A stretch of 8,599 bases of DNA from Gammaproteobacteria bacterium (GTDB taxonomy: Bacteria > Pseudomonadota > Gammaproteobacteria > GCA-001735895), in contig JANTFY010000091.1 in NCBI GenBank assembly GCA_024763185.1, positions 1 to 8,599 of the forward strand, given 5' to 3'. Made by a program: the position numbers and the translations under genes. Below the pieces are notes generated by a model. The model made no database searches and was not told where the DNA came from. It worked only from the letters and a program-made list of their open reading frames with translations. Below are positions 1 through 6,384 of the stretch, one piece after another. The stretch's first letter is position 1. Each line of letters starts with the position of its first letter.

Positions 1-33
1 GCAAGTCTGTGCCAGAGTCAGTAGAGATGGGTG

Positions 34-1050
34 CTAGTTTTTATCTTTATCAACCAGCGCGTTTTCAGTAATCCAGGGCATCATGGAGCGCAACTTGGCG
101 CCGACCTGTTCGATCGGGTGAGCGGCATTGTTGCGTCGCACAGCTGTCATTTCCGGATAGTTGGAAGCGCCTTCCTGGATGAATTTCTTGGCGTAATTGC
201 CGTTCTGGATATTTTGCAACGCCTCGCGCATGGCCCAGCGGCTTTCATCGTTGATAACCTGGGGGCCGGTGACGTATTCGCCGTACTCCGCATTGTTGGA
301 AATGGAGTAGTTCATGTTGGCGATACCACCTTCGTACATCAGGTCGACGATCAGCTTGAGTTCGTGCAGGCATTCGAAGTAAGCCATCTCGGGCGCATAT
401 CCGGCTTCCACCAGGGTTTCAAAACCGGCCTTGACCAGTTCAACCGTTCCGCCACAGAGCACGGCCTGTTCACCGAACAGGTCGGTTTCGGTTTCATCCT
501 TAAACGTGGTTTCGATAATGCCGGTACGGCCACCGCCCACACCCGAGGCATAGGATAAAGCCACCTCTTTGGCCGAACCGGTAGCGTTCTGGAAAACGGC
601 GATAAGGTCAGGGATGCCGCCACCGCGAACAAATTCAGAGCGTACCGTGTGGCCGGGTGCCTTGGGTGCAATCATGATGACATCCAGGTCAGCACGCGGA
701 ATGATCTGGTTATAGTGAATGGCAAAACCGTGAGCGAAGGCCAGGGTGGCCCCTTGTTTCAGGTTGGGCTCAATATCCGACTTGTAAAGCTGGGACTGGA
801 ATTCGTCGGGTGTTAATACCATCACCACATCAGCCTGCTTGACGGCATCCGCGGTATTCATCACGGTCAGGCCGGCATCACTGGCTTTCTTGGCCGAGGA
901 GGATCCTTCACGCAGAGCGACGGTCACGTCGACGCCGGAATCTTTCAGGTTATTGGCATGGGCGTGACCCTGTGAGCCGTAACCGATGATAGTGACTTTT
1001 TTGCCCTGGATGATGGACAGGTCGCAATCTTTATCGTAATAAATGTTCAT
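34..1050 (-). CDS. ilvC: Ketol-acid reductoisomerase (NADP+), class I
   Basis: This enzyme isomerises and reduces 2-acetolactate (or 2-aceto-2-hydroxybutyrate) to the dihydroxy acid, the second common step of valine, leucine and isoleucine synthesis in the cytoplasm. At 338 residues it is the short class I form. The N-terminal Rossmann domain shows GYGSQG at 23-28. Arg47 and the serines at 50-52 form the loop that normally selects NADPH. His107 sits in the AFAHGF motif. The Mg-binding acidic residues are seen as Asp190 and Glu194 (DLFGE) and as Glu226 and Glu230 in the C-terminal knotted domain. A GAGGG ribosome binding site at 1056-1060 lies 5 nt before the ATG. It is the last gene of the ilv operon, 41 bp after ilvN, and ends with TAG. 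No terminator is visible in the 33 bases left before the window edge. All key residues are present, so the call is firm. Confidence 0.98.
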   Translation of the reverse strand: MNIYYDKDCDLSIIQGKKVTIIGYGSQGHAHANNLKDSGVDVTVALREGSSSAKKASDAGLTVMNTADAVKQADVVMVLTPDEFQSQLYKSDIEPNLKQGATLAFAHGFAIHYNQIIPRADLDVIMIAPKAPGHTVRSEFVRGGGIPDLIAVFQNATGSAKEVALSYASGVGGGRTGIIETTFKDETETDLFGEQAVLCGGTVELVKAGFETLVEAGYAPEMAYFECLHELKLIVDLMYEGGIANMNYSISNNAEYGEYVTGPQVINDESRWAMREALQNIQNGNYAKKFIQEGASNYPEMTAVRRNNAAHPIEQVGAKLRSMMPWITENALVDKDKN

Positions 1051-1091
1051 GTAAGCCCTCGAGAACTTGTGGTTTGTTTACTAGTTGATTG

Positions 1092-1586
1092 TTAAATGGA
1101 AAGTGATTTCTCACCGCGGGTGATACCCATCGAGCCGGATCTGACGACCTCGATGACATCACCTTCGTGCAGGGTTTTGATATAGGCATCCAGTTTGCTG
1201 CTGGAACCGGTCAGTTCGATACAGAATGTTGTATCGGTGACGTCGATAATGCGCGCACGGTAGATGTCTGACAGGCGCTGGATTTCGGAGCGTCTGGCCT
1301 CGCCTTCGGCTCGAACCTTGACGAACATCATTTCGCGCTCGATATAATTCTTGTCGGTCATGTCCTGCAATTTGACGACATCGATCAGTTTGTTCAGCTG
1401 TTTGCTGATCTGTTCGATGATTTTATCGGAACCGATGGTAACGATGGTCATGCGCGACAGGGTCGGGTCCTCGGTGGTGGCCACGGTCAGGGATTCAATA
1501 TTGTAACCACGTGCCGAGAACAGGCCGGCAATACGTGACAGTGCACCGGATTCATTTTCTACCAACAGGGAGATAATATGTCTCAT
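1092..1586 (-). CDS. ilvN: Acetolactate synthase, small (regulatory) subunit
   Basis: This is the regulatory subunit that stimulates the large catalytic subunit and normally confers valine feedback inhibition. It has 164 residues, the usual length of the long small-subunit type (called IlvH or IlvN). The N-terminal ACT domain is clear at about 4-75, starting with the ISLLVENESGALSRIAGLFS stretch, where an Asn-Glu-Ser-Gly turn forms the usual valine site. The second ACT-like domain follows at about 84-160. Its ATG shares one base with the TGA stop of the large-subunit gene (TGATG), which implies translational coupling. An AGGAGAG site at 1595-1601, inside the upstream gene, lies 8 nt before the start. 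Whether valine inhibits it cannot be read from the sequence. Confidence 0.97.
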   Translation of the reverse strand: MRHIISLLVENESGALSRIAGLFSARGYNIESLTVATTEDPTLSRMTIVTIGSDKIIEQISKQLNKLIDVVKLQDMTDKNYIEREMMFVKVRAEGEARRSEIQRLSDIYRARIIDVTDTTFCIELTGSSSKLDAYIKTLHEGDVIEVVRSGSMGITRGEKSLSI

Positions 1587-3337
1587 CAGGCCAGCTCTCC
1601 TTCAGGGTTGATAGAGCCCTGACGTTTCTGGTGATCCGGTGAGATTTCCATCTGGTTATGAGCGGCGCCAGCCTGGATCATCGGGTAAACATTTTCGGTC
1701 TGGTCGGTAATGACGTCGAGAAATACGAGGCGATCCTTCATGGCAAATGCCTCCTGCATGGCTGATTTTAGCTCCGCCGGATCTTCCACGCGTATGCCCA
1801 CGTGTCCGTAACTTTCTGTCAGCTTGACGAAATCCGGTAATGCATCCATGTAGGAATGGGAGTAACGTTTTTCGTAGAAGAATTCCTGCCACTGACGCAC
1901 CATGCCCAGGTAACGATTGTTAAGGTTGACGACCTTAACCGGCAAGTCATATTGCAGACATGTTGACAGTTCCTGGATGCACATCTGGATGCTGCCCTCG
2001 CCGGTGACACAGGCCACGTCGGCTTTGGGGAAGGCCAGTTTCACGCCCATGGCGGATGGCAGGCCAAAACCCATGGTGCCCAGACCGCCGGAATTGATCC
2101 AGCGGCGAGGTTCATCAAACGGATAAAACTGAGCGGCAAACATCTGGTGTTGGCCCACGTCAGAGGTGACGTAAGCATTGCCACCGGTCACGTCGTAAAG
2201 GGTTTCGATAACGCTTTGTGGTTTGATGTGTTTGCTGTCGCGATCATATTCCAGGCAGTTTTGGGATTGCCAGTGATGAATGTTTTTCCACCATTTATCC
2301 AACGCATCACGATCGGGTTTTTCCTTGTGTTCCGACAATAGTTTAATCATGTCAGAGAGGACTTTCTTGACCTCGCCCACAATCGGTATATCGACATTGA
2401 TATTTTTCGAAATGGATGCGGGATCTATATCAATGTGAATGATTTTGGCATGCGGGCAGAATTTGCTGGTGTCACCGGTAATACGATCATCAAAACGAGC
2501 ACCAACCGCAAACAGCACATCACATTCGTGCATGGCCATGTTGGCTTCATAGGTGCCATGCATGCCAAGCATACCGAGGTTTTGCTTGTCGGTGCCGGGA
2601 AATGCACCCAGCCCCATCAGCGTTTGCGTGATCGGGTAACCGAGTTTGTGGGTGAACTCGCGTAATTCATCAGCGGCATTACCCAATACAACACCTCCGC
2701 CGCTATAGATCATGGGGCGTTTGGCAGAAAGCAGTAAATCGACGGCTTTTTTAACCTGGCGCGGATGACCTTTTACGGTCGGATTGTAGGAACGCATGCT
2801 GACCGATTTCGGGTATTTATACGGAATCTTGATCTGTGGAGCAGTGATATCCTTGGGTATGTCGACCAATACTGGACCAGGGCGCCCCGAAGTCGCTACG
2901 TAAAATGCCTTTTTCAAAATATCAGCCATATCGTTGATATCTTTGACCAGGAAGTTATGTTTAACGCAGGGACGTGTGCAACCGATGGCATCGACTTCCT
3001 GAAAGGCATCGCTGCCAATCATGCCGCTGGGCACCTGGCCGGATAGCACGACGAGGGGGATGGAATCCATGTAGGCCGTGGCAATACCGGTAATGGCATT
3101 GGTGGCGCCGGGTCCGGATGTGACCAGCACCACGCCAGGTTTGCCTGTTGCGCGTGCATAACCATCAGCCGCATGCGTTGCGCCTTGCTCATGCCGAACC
3201 AGTATATGCTGTACATCATCCTGCTGGTGTATGGCATCGTAAATATGCAAAACCGCTCCACCAGGATAGCCGAAAATGTATTCCACACCTTCGTCCTTTA
3301 AAAACTGAACAATGATTTCAGAACCGGATAATTCCAC
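1586..3337 (-). CDS. ilvI: Acetolactate synthase, large (catalytic) subunit
   Basis: This thiamine-diphosphate enzyme condenses two pyruvates to 2-acetolactate, or pyruvate with 2-oxobutyrate, the first common step of branched-chain amino acid synthesis. It has 583 residues, slightly longer than the roughly 574 of E. coli IlvI. The N-terminal TPP-binding pyrimidine domain holds the catalytic Glu50 in RHEQGA, after the FGYPGGA motif at 22-28. A central domain of about residues 190-330 would bind FAD. The C-terminal TPP domain carries the metal and diphosphate motif as GEGS ... NLNN; the more common form is GDG, and Glu here is a known variant in pseudomonad-like proteins. The start is a GTG preceded by GGGGA about 8 nt upstream; no in-frame ATG gives a better fit. 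It is the first gene of the ilvI-ilvN-ilvC operon. ilvB would be an equally valid name. Confidence 0.97.
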   Translation of the reverse strand: MELSGSEIIVQFLKDEGVEYIFGYPGGAVLHIYDAIHQQDDVQHILVRHEQGATHAADGYARATGKPGVVLVTSGPGATNAITGIATAYMDSIPLVVLSGQVPSGMIGSDAFQEVDAIGCTRPCVKHNFLVKDINDMADILKKAFYVATSGRPGPVLVDIPKDITAPQIKIPYKYPKSVSMRSYNPTVKGHPRQVKKAVDLLLSAKRPMIYSGGGVVLGNAADELREFTHKLGYPITQTLMGLGAFPGTDKQNLGMLGMHGTYEANMAMHECDVLFAVGARFDDRITGDTSKFCPHAKIIHIDIDPASISKNINVDIPIVGEVKKVLSDMIKLLSEHKEKPDRDALDKWWKNIHHWQSQNCLEYDRDSKHIKPQSVIETLYDVTGGNAYVTSDVGQHQMFAAQFYPFDEPRRWINSGGLGTMGFGLPSAMGVKLAFPKADVACVTGEGSIQMCIQELSTCLQYDLPVKVVNLNNRYLGMVRQWQEFFYEKRYSHSYMDALPDFVKLTESYGHVGIRVEDPAELKSAMQEAFAMKDRLVFLDVITDQTENVYPMIQAGAAHNQMEISPDHQKRQGSINPEGELA

Positions 3338-3391
3338 CGTGTTTCCCCGTTAATCTTAAAGTCTTAAATGTAAATTCGAACCGGAAATTCT

Positions 3392-3420
3392 ATTATGATT
3401 GACTAATGAATGCACCCTAA
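3392..3420 (-). promoter_or_regulatory. Candidate promoter of the ilv operon
   Basis: On the minus strand a CATAAT -10 element (3392-3397, five of six consensus bases) lies about 55 bp before the GTG start of ilvI. At 17-bp spacing the -35 position (3415-3420) reads TTAGGG, a poor match. A weak -35 would fit a promoter that needs an activator. The -35 position falls inside one arm of an 11-bp inverted repeat. This is inference from sequence alone. Confidence 0.3.
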
Positions 3421-3489
3421 AAAGCGTCGAATTTACACAAAACTTGGTTGAATTTTGTTAATAATCCGAAAATGATTTTTTTTAGGGTG
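3413..3489. repeat. Widely spaced 11-bp inverted repeat upstream of ilvI
   Basis: CACCCTAAAAA at 3413-3423 is matched by its exact reverse complement TTTTTAGGGTG at 3479-3489, with 55 bp between. The interval is AT-rich and itself contains a smaller pair, ACAAAA (3437-3442) and TTTTGT (3453-3458). The proximal arm covers the presumed -35 region of the ilv promoter. Two regulator sites that could be bridged by a looping protein, or a long-range RNA stem, are both possible. No leader peptide rich in Ile, Val or Leu codons was found here, so classical attenuation is not supported. Confidence 0.5.
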
Positions 3490-3529
3490 GTCTATCCGTA
3501 TTGTTTAACAGATAAAATGACTCGGGCAT

Positions 3530-3556
3530 AAAAAAAGCCGCGAAAGCGGCTTTTTG
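3530..3556 (-). terminator. Rho-independent terminator of the rhd-tusA-dsrE2 operon
   Basis: A GC-rich stem, GCCGC (3537-3541) with GCGGC (3546-3550), closes a 4-nt loop, which reads GAAA on the plus strand. The stem is flanked by A-tract and T-tract bases that lengthen it. Read on the minus strand it ends in seven T residues, starting 19 bp after the dsrE2 stop codon. On the plus strand it also has five T residues, so it could act in both directions, but no plus-strand gene enters it. Confidence 0.9.
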
Positions 3557-3574
3557 GTTTCCGTTTTCTACCGG

Positions 3575-4042
3575 TTAGATGTAGAGGCAGATGTCGGAAT
3601 CTCCGGCAAATTCGAAGAATGTTGCGGCTCCACCATATTCAATCCCGTCAATAAAGTCGGAGGTGCTGAATTCAAAAAGGTCTACTGTCATCTGACAGGC
3701 AACCATTCTGACTTCGGCTTCCTGGCACAGCTCACGGAGTTCTTCCAGGCTGGCAACGCCTTTTGACTTCATTTTCTGCTTCATCATCATGGTCATCATG
3801 CTCTGCATACCGGGCAATGCCTGTAACAGGACAGGAACCGGCATGGGCATGGGCATGCCAGGATTACCCAGTGGGCTTACCTGAAGATTCAGCTCTTTTT
3901 TGAGTAGCTGAAGTCCGTAGAAAGTGAAGAAAATTTCAGTTTCATAACCCAGCGCTGCAGCGGTAGAAGCCAGGATGAAAGGAGGGTAGGCCCAGTCGAG
4001 CGTACCTTTGGTGGCAATGATCGCCAGTTTTTTCTCAGTCAT
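3575..4042 (-). CDS. dsrE2: DsrE2-family sulfur-relay protein
   Basis: This DsrE-fold protein belongs to the DsrE2 type found beside rhodanese and TusA in sulfur oxidisers, where it is proposed to pass persulfide sulfur with TusA. It has 155 residues. The N-terminal strand-helix unit starts with KLAIIATKGTLDWAYPP at 5-21. The family's conserved cysteine is most likely Cys116 in the ACQMTVD stretch; Cys106 lies ten residues earlier, and a third cysteine, Cys152, is near the end. Residues 60-92 form an odd insert rich in Met and Pro, with ten methionines and an MPMPMP run, encoded in part by three tandem GGCATG hexamers (plus strand). Similar inserts are known in this family, and some members have been described as membrane-associated. 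A GAGGTG site at 4048-4053 supports the start. It is the last gene of its operon, 46 bp after tusA. Which persulfide acceptor it serves is inference. Confidence 0.9.
   Translation of the reverse strand: MTEKKLAIIATKGTLDWAYPPFILASTAAALGYETEIFFTFYGLQLLKKELNLQVSPLGNPGMPMPMPVPVLLQALPGMQSMMTMMMKQKMKSKGVASLEELRELCQEAEVRMVACQMTVDLFEFSTSDFIDGIEYGGAATFFEFAGDSDICLYI
3840..3857. repeat. Tandem hexanucleotide repeat within dsrE2
   Basis: Three perfect head-to-tail copies of GGCATG (plus strand) encode the alternating Met-Pro run of DsrE2 around residues 62-68. Because the unit is six bases, gain or loss of a copy by slippage would keep the reading frame and change the protein by two residues. Confidence 0.8.
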
Positions 4043-4088
4043 GTAAACACCTCAAAGGAGTGGAGTGGTGAAAAGGCTTCTGGATGAC

Positions 4089-4319
4089 TTATGATTTCTT
4101 CATCAAAAAGGTGAACTTTCCACCTTCTTCACCAGAAGACATGAGTTCGTTGCCGGTTTGCTTGGCAAAAGCTTCGAAATCTTTGACTGAACCCGGATCA
4201 GTAGCAATGATATGAAGGACCTGACCGGATTCCATGTCGGCCAGCGTTTTCTTGGCACGTAAAATTGGAAGTGGGCAATTTAATCCTGAAGCGTCTAATT
4301 CACGGTCGAAATCTGCCAT
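4089..4319 (-). CDS. tusA: TusA-family sulfur carrier protein
   Basis: This small cytoplasmic carrier accepts sulfane sulfur as a persulfide on one cysteine and delivers it to partner proteins. In sulfur oxidisers it supplies the Dsr or sHdr oxidation pathways. The protein has 76 residues with the two-layer alpha/beta TusA fold. The CPxP signature is NCPLP at 14-18, so Cys15 is the persulfide site. It is followed by the typical helix ILRAKKTLADM and the IIATDPGSVKDFEAFAK segment. The ATG at 4319 is chosen because an AGGAGA ribosome binding site (4327-4331) sits 7 nt before it; an upstream in-frame TTG at 4334 would place the site inside the gene. Its place between rhodanese and dsrE2 marks it as the dissimilatory type rather than the tRNA-thiolation type, which is an inference from context. 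It appears to have its own promoter. Confidence 0.95.
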   Translation of the reverse strand: MADFDRELDASGLNCPLPILRAKKTLADMESGQVLHIIATDPGSVKDFEAFAKQTGNELMSSGEEGGKFTFLMKKS

Positions 4320-4345
4320 TTGATATCTCCTCAAACAAGTTGATT

Positions 4346-4376
4346 AAAAAATTAAGACAGATGATGGCATCTGTCT
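4346..4376 (-). terminator. Terminator-like hairpin in the tusA leader
   Basis: AGACAGATG (4355-4363) and CATCTGTCT (4368-4376) form a perfect 9-bp stem with a 4-nt loop. On the minus strand it is followed by TAA and then six T residues (4351-4346), ending 14 nt before the tusA ribosome binding site. It lies after the rhodanese gene and also after the presumed tusA promoter. It could end rhodanese transcripts in part, attenuate tusA transcription, or protect the 5' end of the tusA message. The three bases between stem and T-run weaken the case for a full terminator. Confidence 0.6.
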
Positions 4377-4396
4377 GCTAAAAATTTGGACGCGCC

Positions 4397-4425
4397 TTTA
4401 TAGGCTAATGCTTATAAAAAGGCAA
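4397..4425 (-). promoter_or_regulatory. Internal promoter for tusA-dsrE2
   Basis: On the minus strand TTGCCT (4420-4425) and TATAAA (4397-4402) are separated by 17 bp, giving four and five matches to the sigma-70 consensus. The site lies in the 128-bp gap between the rhodanese stop and the tusA start, far larger than expected within a tight operon. Transcription would begin near 4390, putting the leader hairpin almost at the 5' end of the message. Confidence 0.55.
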
Positions 4426-4447
4426 GAATTCTGTTGATTTAATTGTC

Positions 4448-4795
4448 CTAGAGCAAATTGCCTTCCGGGGTCTGGTCAATGTTAAGACCCTGTTGGGCCC
4501 AGCTCATGATGCCGCCACGCAGGTTGGCAACATTATTGATGCCCTGCTGGTTTAAAAACATGCAAGCCTGGGCTGAGCGGCTGCCGGTACGGCAGTAGAT
4601 GACAAACTCTTTATCGGAGGCGGAAAAATAATCCAGCTTCAATGGAATCAGGTGCATGGGCAAGGTTTTGGCGCGCGGTATAACGCCACGGGAAACTTCT
4701 GCGGGCGTTCTGATGTCTATCAGTTCTATTTTGCTATCGCTTTGTTCAAACTTATCGGATAAGTCGGTAACATTGATTTCTTTAATGGGTAGCAT
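4448..4795 (-). CDS. rhd: Single-domain rhodanese-like sulfurtransferase
   Basis: This cytoplasmic rhodanese is expected to take sulfane sulfur from a low-molecular-weight persulfide or thiosulfate and load TusA. It has 115 residues and one rhodanese domain. The active-site loop is CRTGSR at 68-73, with Cys68 as the persulfide cysteine. The conserved LIDIRTPAEV segment (25-34) and the LRGGIMSWAQQG segment (92-103) complete the fold. A second cysteine, Cys78, lies ten residues after the catalytic one. No signal peptide is seen. The ribosome binding site is weak, and a competing out-of-frame ATG lies 10 bp upstream. It is the first gene of rhd-tusA-dsrE2, a gene set known from sulfur oxidisers such as Allochromatium vinosum. 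GlpE or PspE names are less suitable given this context. Confidence 0.92.
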   Translation of the reverse strand: MLPIKEINVTDLSDKFEQSDSKIELIDIRTPAEVSRGVIPRAKTLPMHLIPLKLDYFSASDKEFVIYCRTGSRSAQACMFLNQQGINNVANLRGGIMSWAQQGLNIDQTPEGNLL

Positions 4796-4821
4796 ATTCA
4801 GTCATTTTGTAATAACAAGCC

Positions 4822-4839
4822 TATTAGAATACTCTAATA
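4822..4839. promoter_or_regulatory. Perfect palindrome, candidate repressor operator
   Basis: TATTAGA (4822-4828) and TCTAATA (4833-4839) form a perfect 7-bp inverted repeat with a 4-bp centre. It lies in the divergent region between the rhodanese gene and the M48 protease gene and covers the -10 element of the rhodanese promoter. The size and AT-rich symmetry suit a dimeric winged-helix repressor, for instance an ArsR-family persulfide sensor of the SqrR, BigR or YgaV type. That assignment is inference; no regulator gene is in the window. Confidence 0.6.
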
Positions 4840-4854
4840 TAAGAGTTTTTTCAA
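4826..4854 (-). promoter_or_regulatory. Promoter of the rhodanese gene
   Basis: On the minus strand TTGAAA (4849-4854, five of six consensus bases) and TATTCT (4826-4831, four of six) are separated by 17 bp, about 31 bp before the ATG. The -10 element lies wholly within the palindrome at 4822-4839, so a protein bound there would block polymerase. Confidence 0.55.
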
Positions 4855-4905
4855 GATTTTAAAGTCGATGATGAATTATTGCCCCAGGTAAATGTTGGTA
4901 TTTTT

Positions 4906-6264
4906 ATGAGGTATACAAGGTTTCTCTGTTTTTTGTTGCTCGCACCCCTGTCGCTGATTTCGGGTGAAGTGCTGGGTGATGACCAGGAGTTGCCACTACT
5001 CGGTGAAAACGCCCGTGTAAATCTCAAGAAGGAGGACGAATTGGGCAAGGGGCTTTATCTGAAACTCAAGGAAAAGGGTTACGTCATCGAAAATCCCCTG
5101 TTATCGCGCTATGTGTCTGACATCGGCGAAACGTTATTGTCGGCGCTTGATGTCAGGCTGCGGGATTATAAGTTTTACCTGGTCAAGGATGGTTCGGTGA
5201 ATGCTTTTGCCACGCCGGGAGGGTATATTGGAATAAACGTCGGGTTAATCATGATGGCCAGTTCTGAAGACGAGGTTGCTTCGGTTCTGGCGCATGAAAT
5301 CGCACATGTCGAGTTGATGCATGGCATGCAAATGCTGGAGAAAGCCCAGCAGGTGAATATGGCGGGTATGATTTCAATACTGGCAGCCATTCTGGTTGGC
5401 AGTCAGGATTCTGGTGCTGCCAGTGCGCTCATTTATTCCGGCGTGGCAGGTGGTAGTCAGGCCATGACGAATTTTACGCGCGCTAATGAATATGAGGCAG
5501 ATCGTGTCGGTATCGGGTTGTTGCAGGAATCTGATTATGACCCGCGGGCAATGGTGGATTTTTTACGGTTGCTTCAGTCCCGTGAGCAAACAGGAGGGTT
5601 GTCGGGCATTGAATATATTCGAACCCATCCTGTCAATTCAAACCGAATCGCTGAAATTCAGTCAAGAATTCAAAATGGTGAAAAAACAGCCTTAAAAGCC
5701 AGGCGTTTTCAACAATTTAAAGATTATCTACTTTATCTTTACCCTCAAGGGTCGGCTTCGACCAATAAAACCGGCTTTTCGGAAGCACTTAATTTAACCC
5801 GAAACGGTCAATATGCTGCGGCTGAAAAAAATTATCTTATGCTGATAGATCAGGACCCTGACAGTATCTGGTATCGTTATGCCCTGGCAGAAAATATGTT
5901 GTATCAAAACAGGCTAGGTGAAGCCGAAAATATATACCGTTCATTGCTACTCGTATACCCTCATGATTTGGCAATTGGTACCGAATTGGCCCGGGCATGC
6001 ATCAATCAGGGTAAAAACCTGGAGGCGTTGAAGGTTGTCAACCATCTGTTAACCGAGCACGAAAAAGAGCCGGTAAACTATGAGTTGCTGGTTGAAATTC
6101 ATAAGCAACTGGGAGATGAGCAATCCGTGAAGTTGGCCGAAGCTGATTACCATTGGTTCACTGGAAATAAGAAAATGGCGACTGCGCTTTTTCAAACACT
6201 GTTAAAAGAGGGGAGGCTGAATGCCGCGCAGGAAACGAGTGTAAAGGAAAAATTGAAATTATAG
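4906..6264 (+). CDS. bepA: BepA-like periplasmic M48 metalloprotease with TPR repeats
   Basis: This is a predicted periplasmic zinc protease of the BepA (YfgC) type, which in E. coli helps assemble or degrade outer-membrane proteins such as LptD. The ATG at 4906 gives 452 residues (E. coli BepA has 487) and an N-terminal signal peptide with basic MRYTR and a hydrophobic run to about residue 20. A TTG start at 4879 would put nine extra residues ahead of it and is less likely. The zinc site is HEIAH at 130-134, and the third ligand is Glu195 in NEYEAD (194-199). His241 in THPVN matches the position of the BepA histidine switch that can occupy the metal and hold the enzyme inactive. About four TPR units span roughly 292-445. 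It is divergent from rhd and 201 bp before soxX. M48 genes next to tusA-like genes are known in other gammaproteobacteria. The ribosome binding site is weak. Confidence 0.88.
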   Translation: MRYTRFLCFLLLAPLSLISGEVLGDDQELPLLGENARVNLKKEDELGKGLYLKLKEKGYVIENPLLSRYVSDIGETLLSALDVRLRDYKFYLVKDGSVNAFATPGGYIGINVGLIMMASSEDEVASVLAHEIAHVELMHGMQMLEKAQQVNMAGMISILAAILVGSQDSGAASALIYSGVAGGSQAMTNFTRANEYEADRVGIGLLQESDYDPRAMVDFLRLLQSREQTGGLSGIEYIRTHPVNSNRIAEIQSRIQNGEKTALKARRFQQFKDYLLYLYPQGSASTNKTGFSEALNLTRNGQYAAAEKNYLMLIDQDPDSIWYRYALAENMLYQNRLGEAENIYRSLLLVYPHDLAIGTELARACINQGKNLEALKVVNHLLTEHEKEPVNYELLVEIHKQLGDEQSVKLAEADYHWFTGNKKMATALFQTLLKEGRLNAAQETSVKEKLKL

Positions 6265-6313
6265 AGAATCAGGTATCTCCTTTAAAAGAGGTCCATAGGA
6301 CGAGTTTTTAACG

Positions 6314-6333
6314 AATAAATTCCATTTATTTTT
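6314..6333 (+). terminator. Weak AT-only hairpin after the M48 protease gene
   Basis: AATAAAT (6314-6320) and ATTTATT (6324-6330) form a 7-bp stem around a 3-nt loop and are followed by three more T residues. It lacks any G-C pair in the stem, so its strength as a terminator is doubtful. No better terminator is seen between the protease gene and soxX, so read-through into sox is possible. Confidence 0.25.
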
Positions 6334-6347
6334 ATGTGATTAAAGAC

Positions 6348-6375
6348 TTGATATTGTAGTTTTTATCGGTATTCT
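6348..6375 (+). promoter_or_regulatory. Candidate upstream sox promoter
   Basis: TTGATA (6348-6353, five of six consensus bases) and TATTCT (6370-6375, four of six) are separated by 16 bp, about 96 bp before the soxX start codon. It is one of two plausible sigma-70 sites in the 201-bp region. Confidence 0.4.
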
Positions 6376-6384
6376 TGTGCGGCA

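Noticed and set aside
1..33. Terminator after ilvC
   Set aside because: No stem with a T-run is present in these bases; the operon may continue or end beyond the window.
31..558. Long open frame of 175 codons on the plus strand opposite ilvC
   Set aside because: It lies wholly within the conserved ilvC coding region on the other strand, resembles no family I know, and has no ribosome binding site of note; it is a frame shadow.
2000..2020. Possible defect in acetolactate synthase because the TPP motif reads GEG rather than GDG
   Set aside because: Glutamate at this place is common in acetolactate synthases of pseudomonads and relatives, and the rest of the motif through NLNN is intact.
3338..3530. 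A leader peptide and attenuator for the ilv operon
   Set aside because: The only short minus-strand reading frame noted here begins inside the upstream terminator and has no run of Ile, Val or Leu codons, and no terminator stem lies directly before ilvI.
4320..4334. TTG start five codons before the tusA ATG
   Set aside because: The five codons contain the ribosome binding site that serves the ATG at 4319, and TusA proteins normally begin at about that point.
4360..4376. Riboswitch in the rhd-tusA gap
   Set aside because: There is only one simple hairpin and a short leader; no multi-stem aptamer of a known class is visible.
4879..4905. TTG start nine codons before the M48 protease ATG
   Set aside because: It would place a non-basic extension before a good signal peptide; the ATG at 4906 gives a normal n-region and hydrophobic core.
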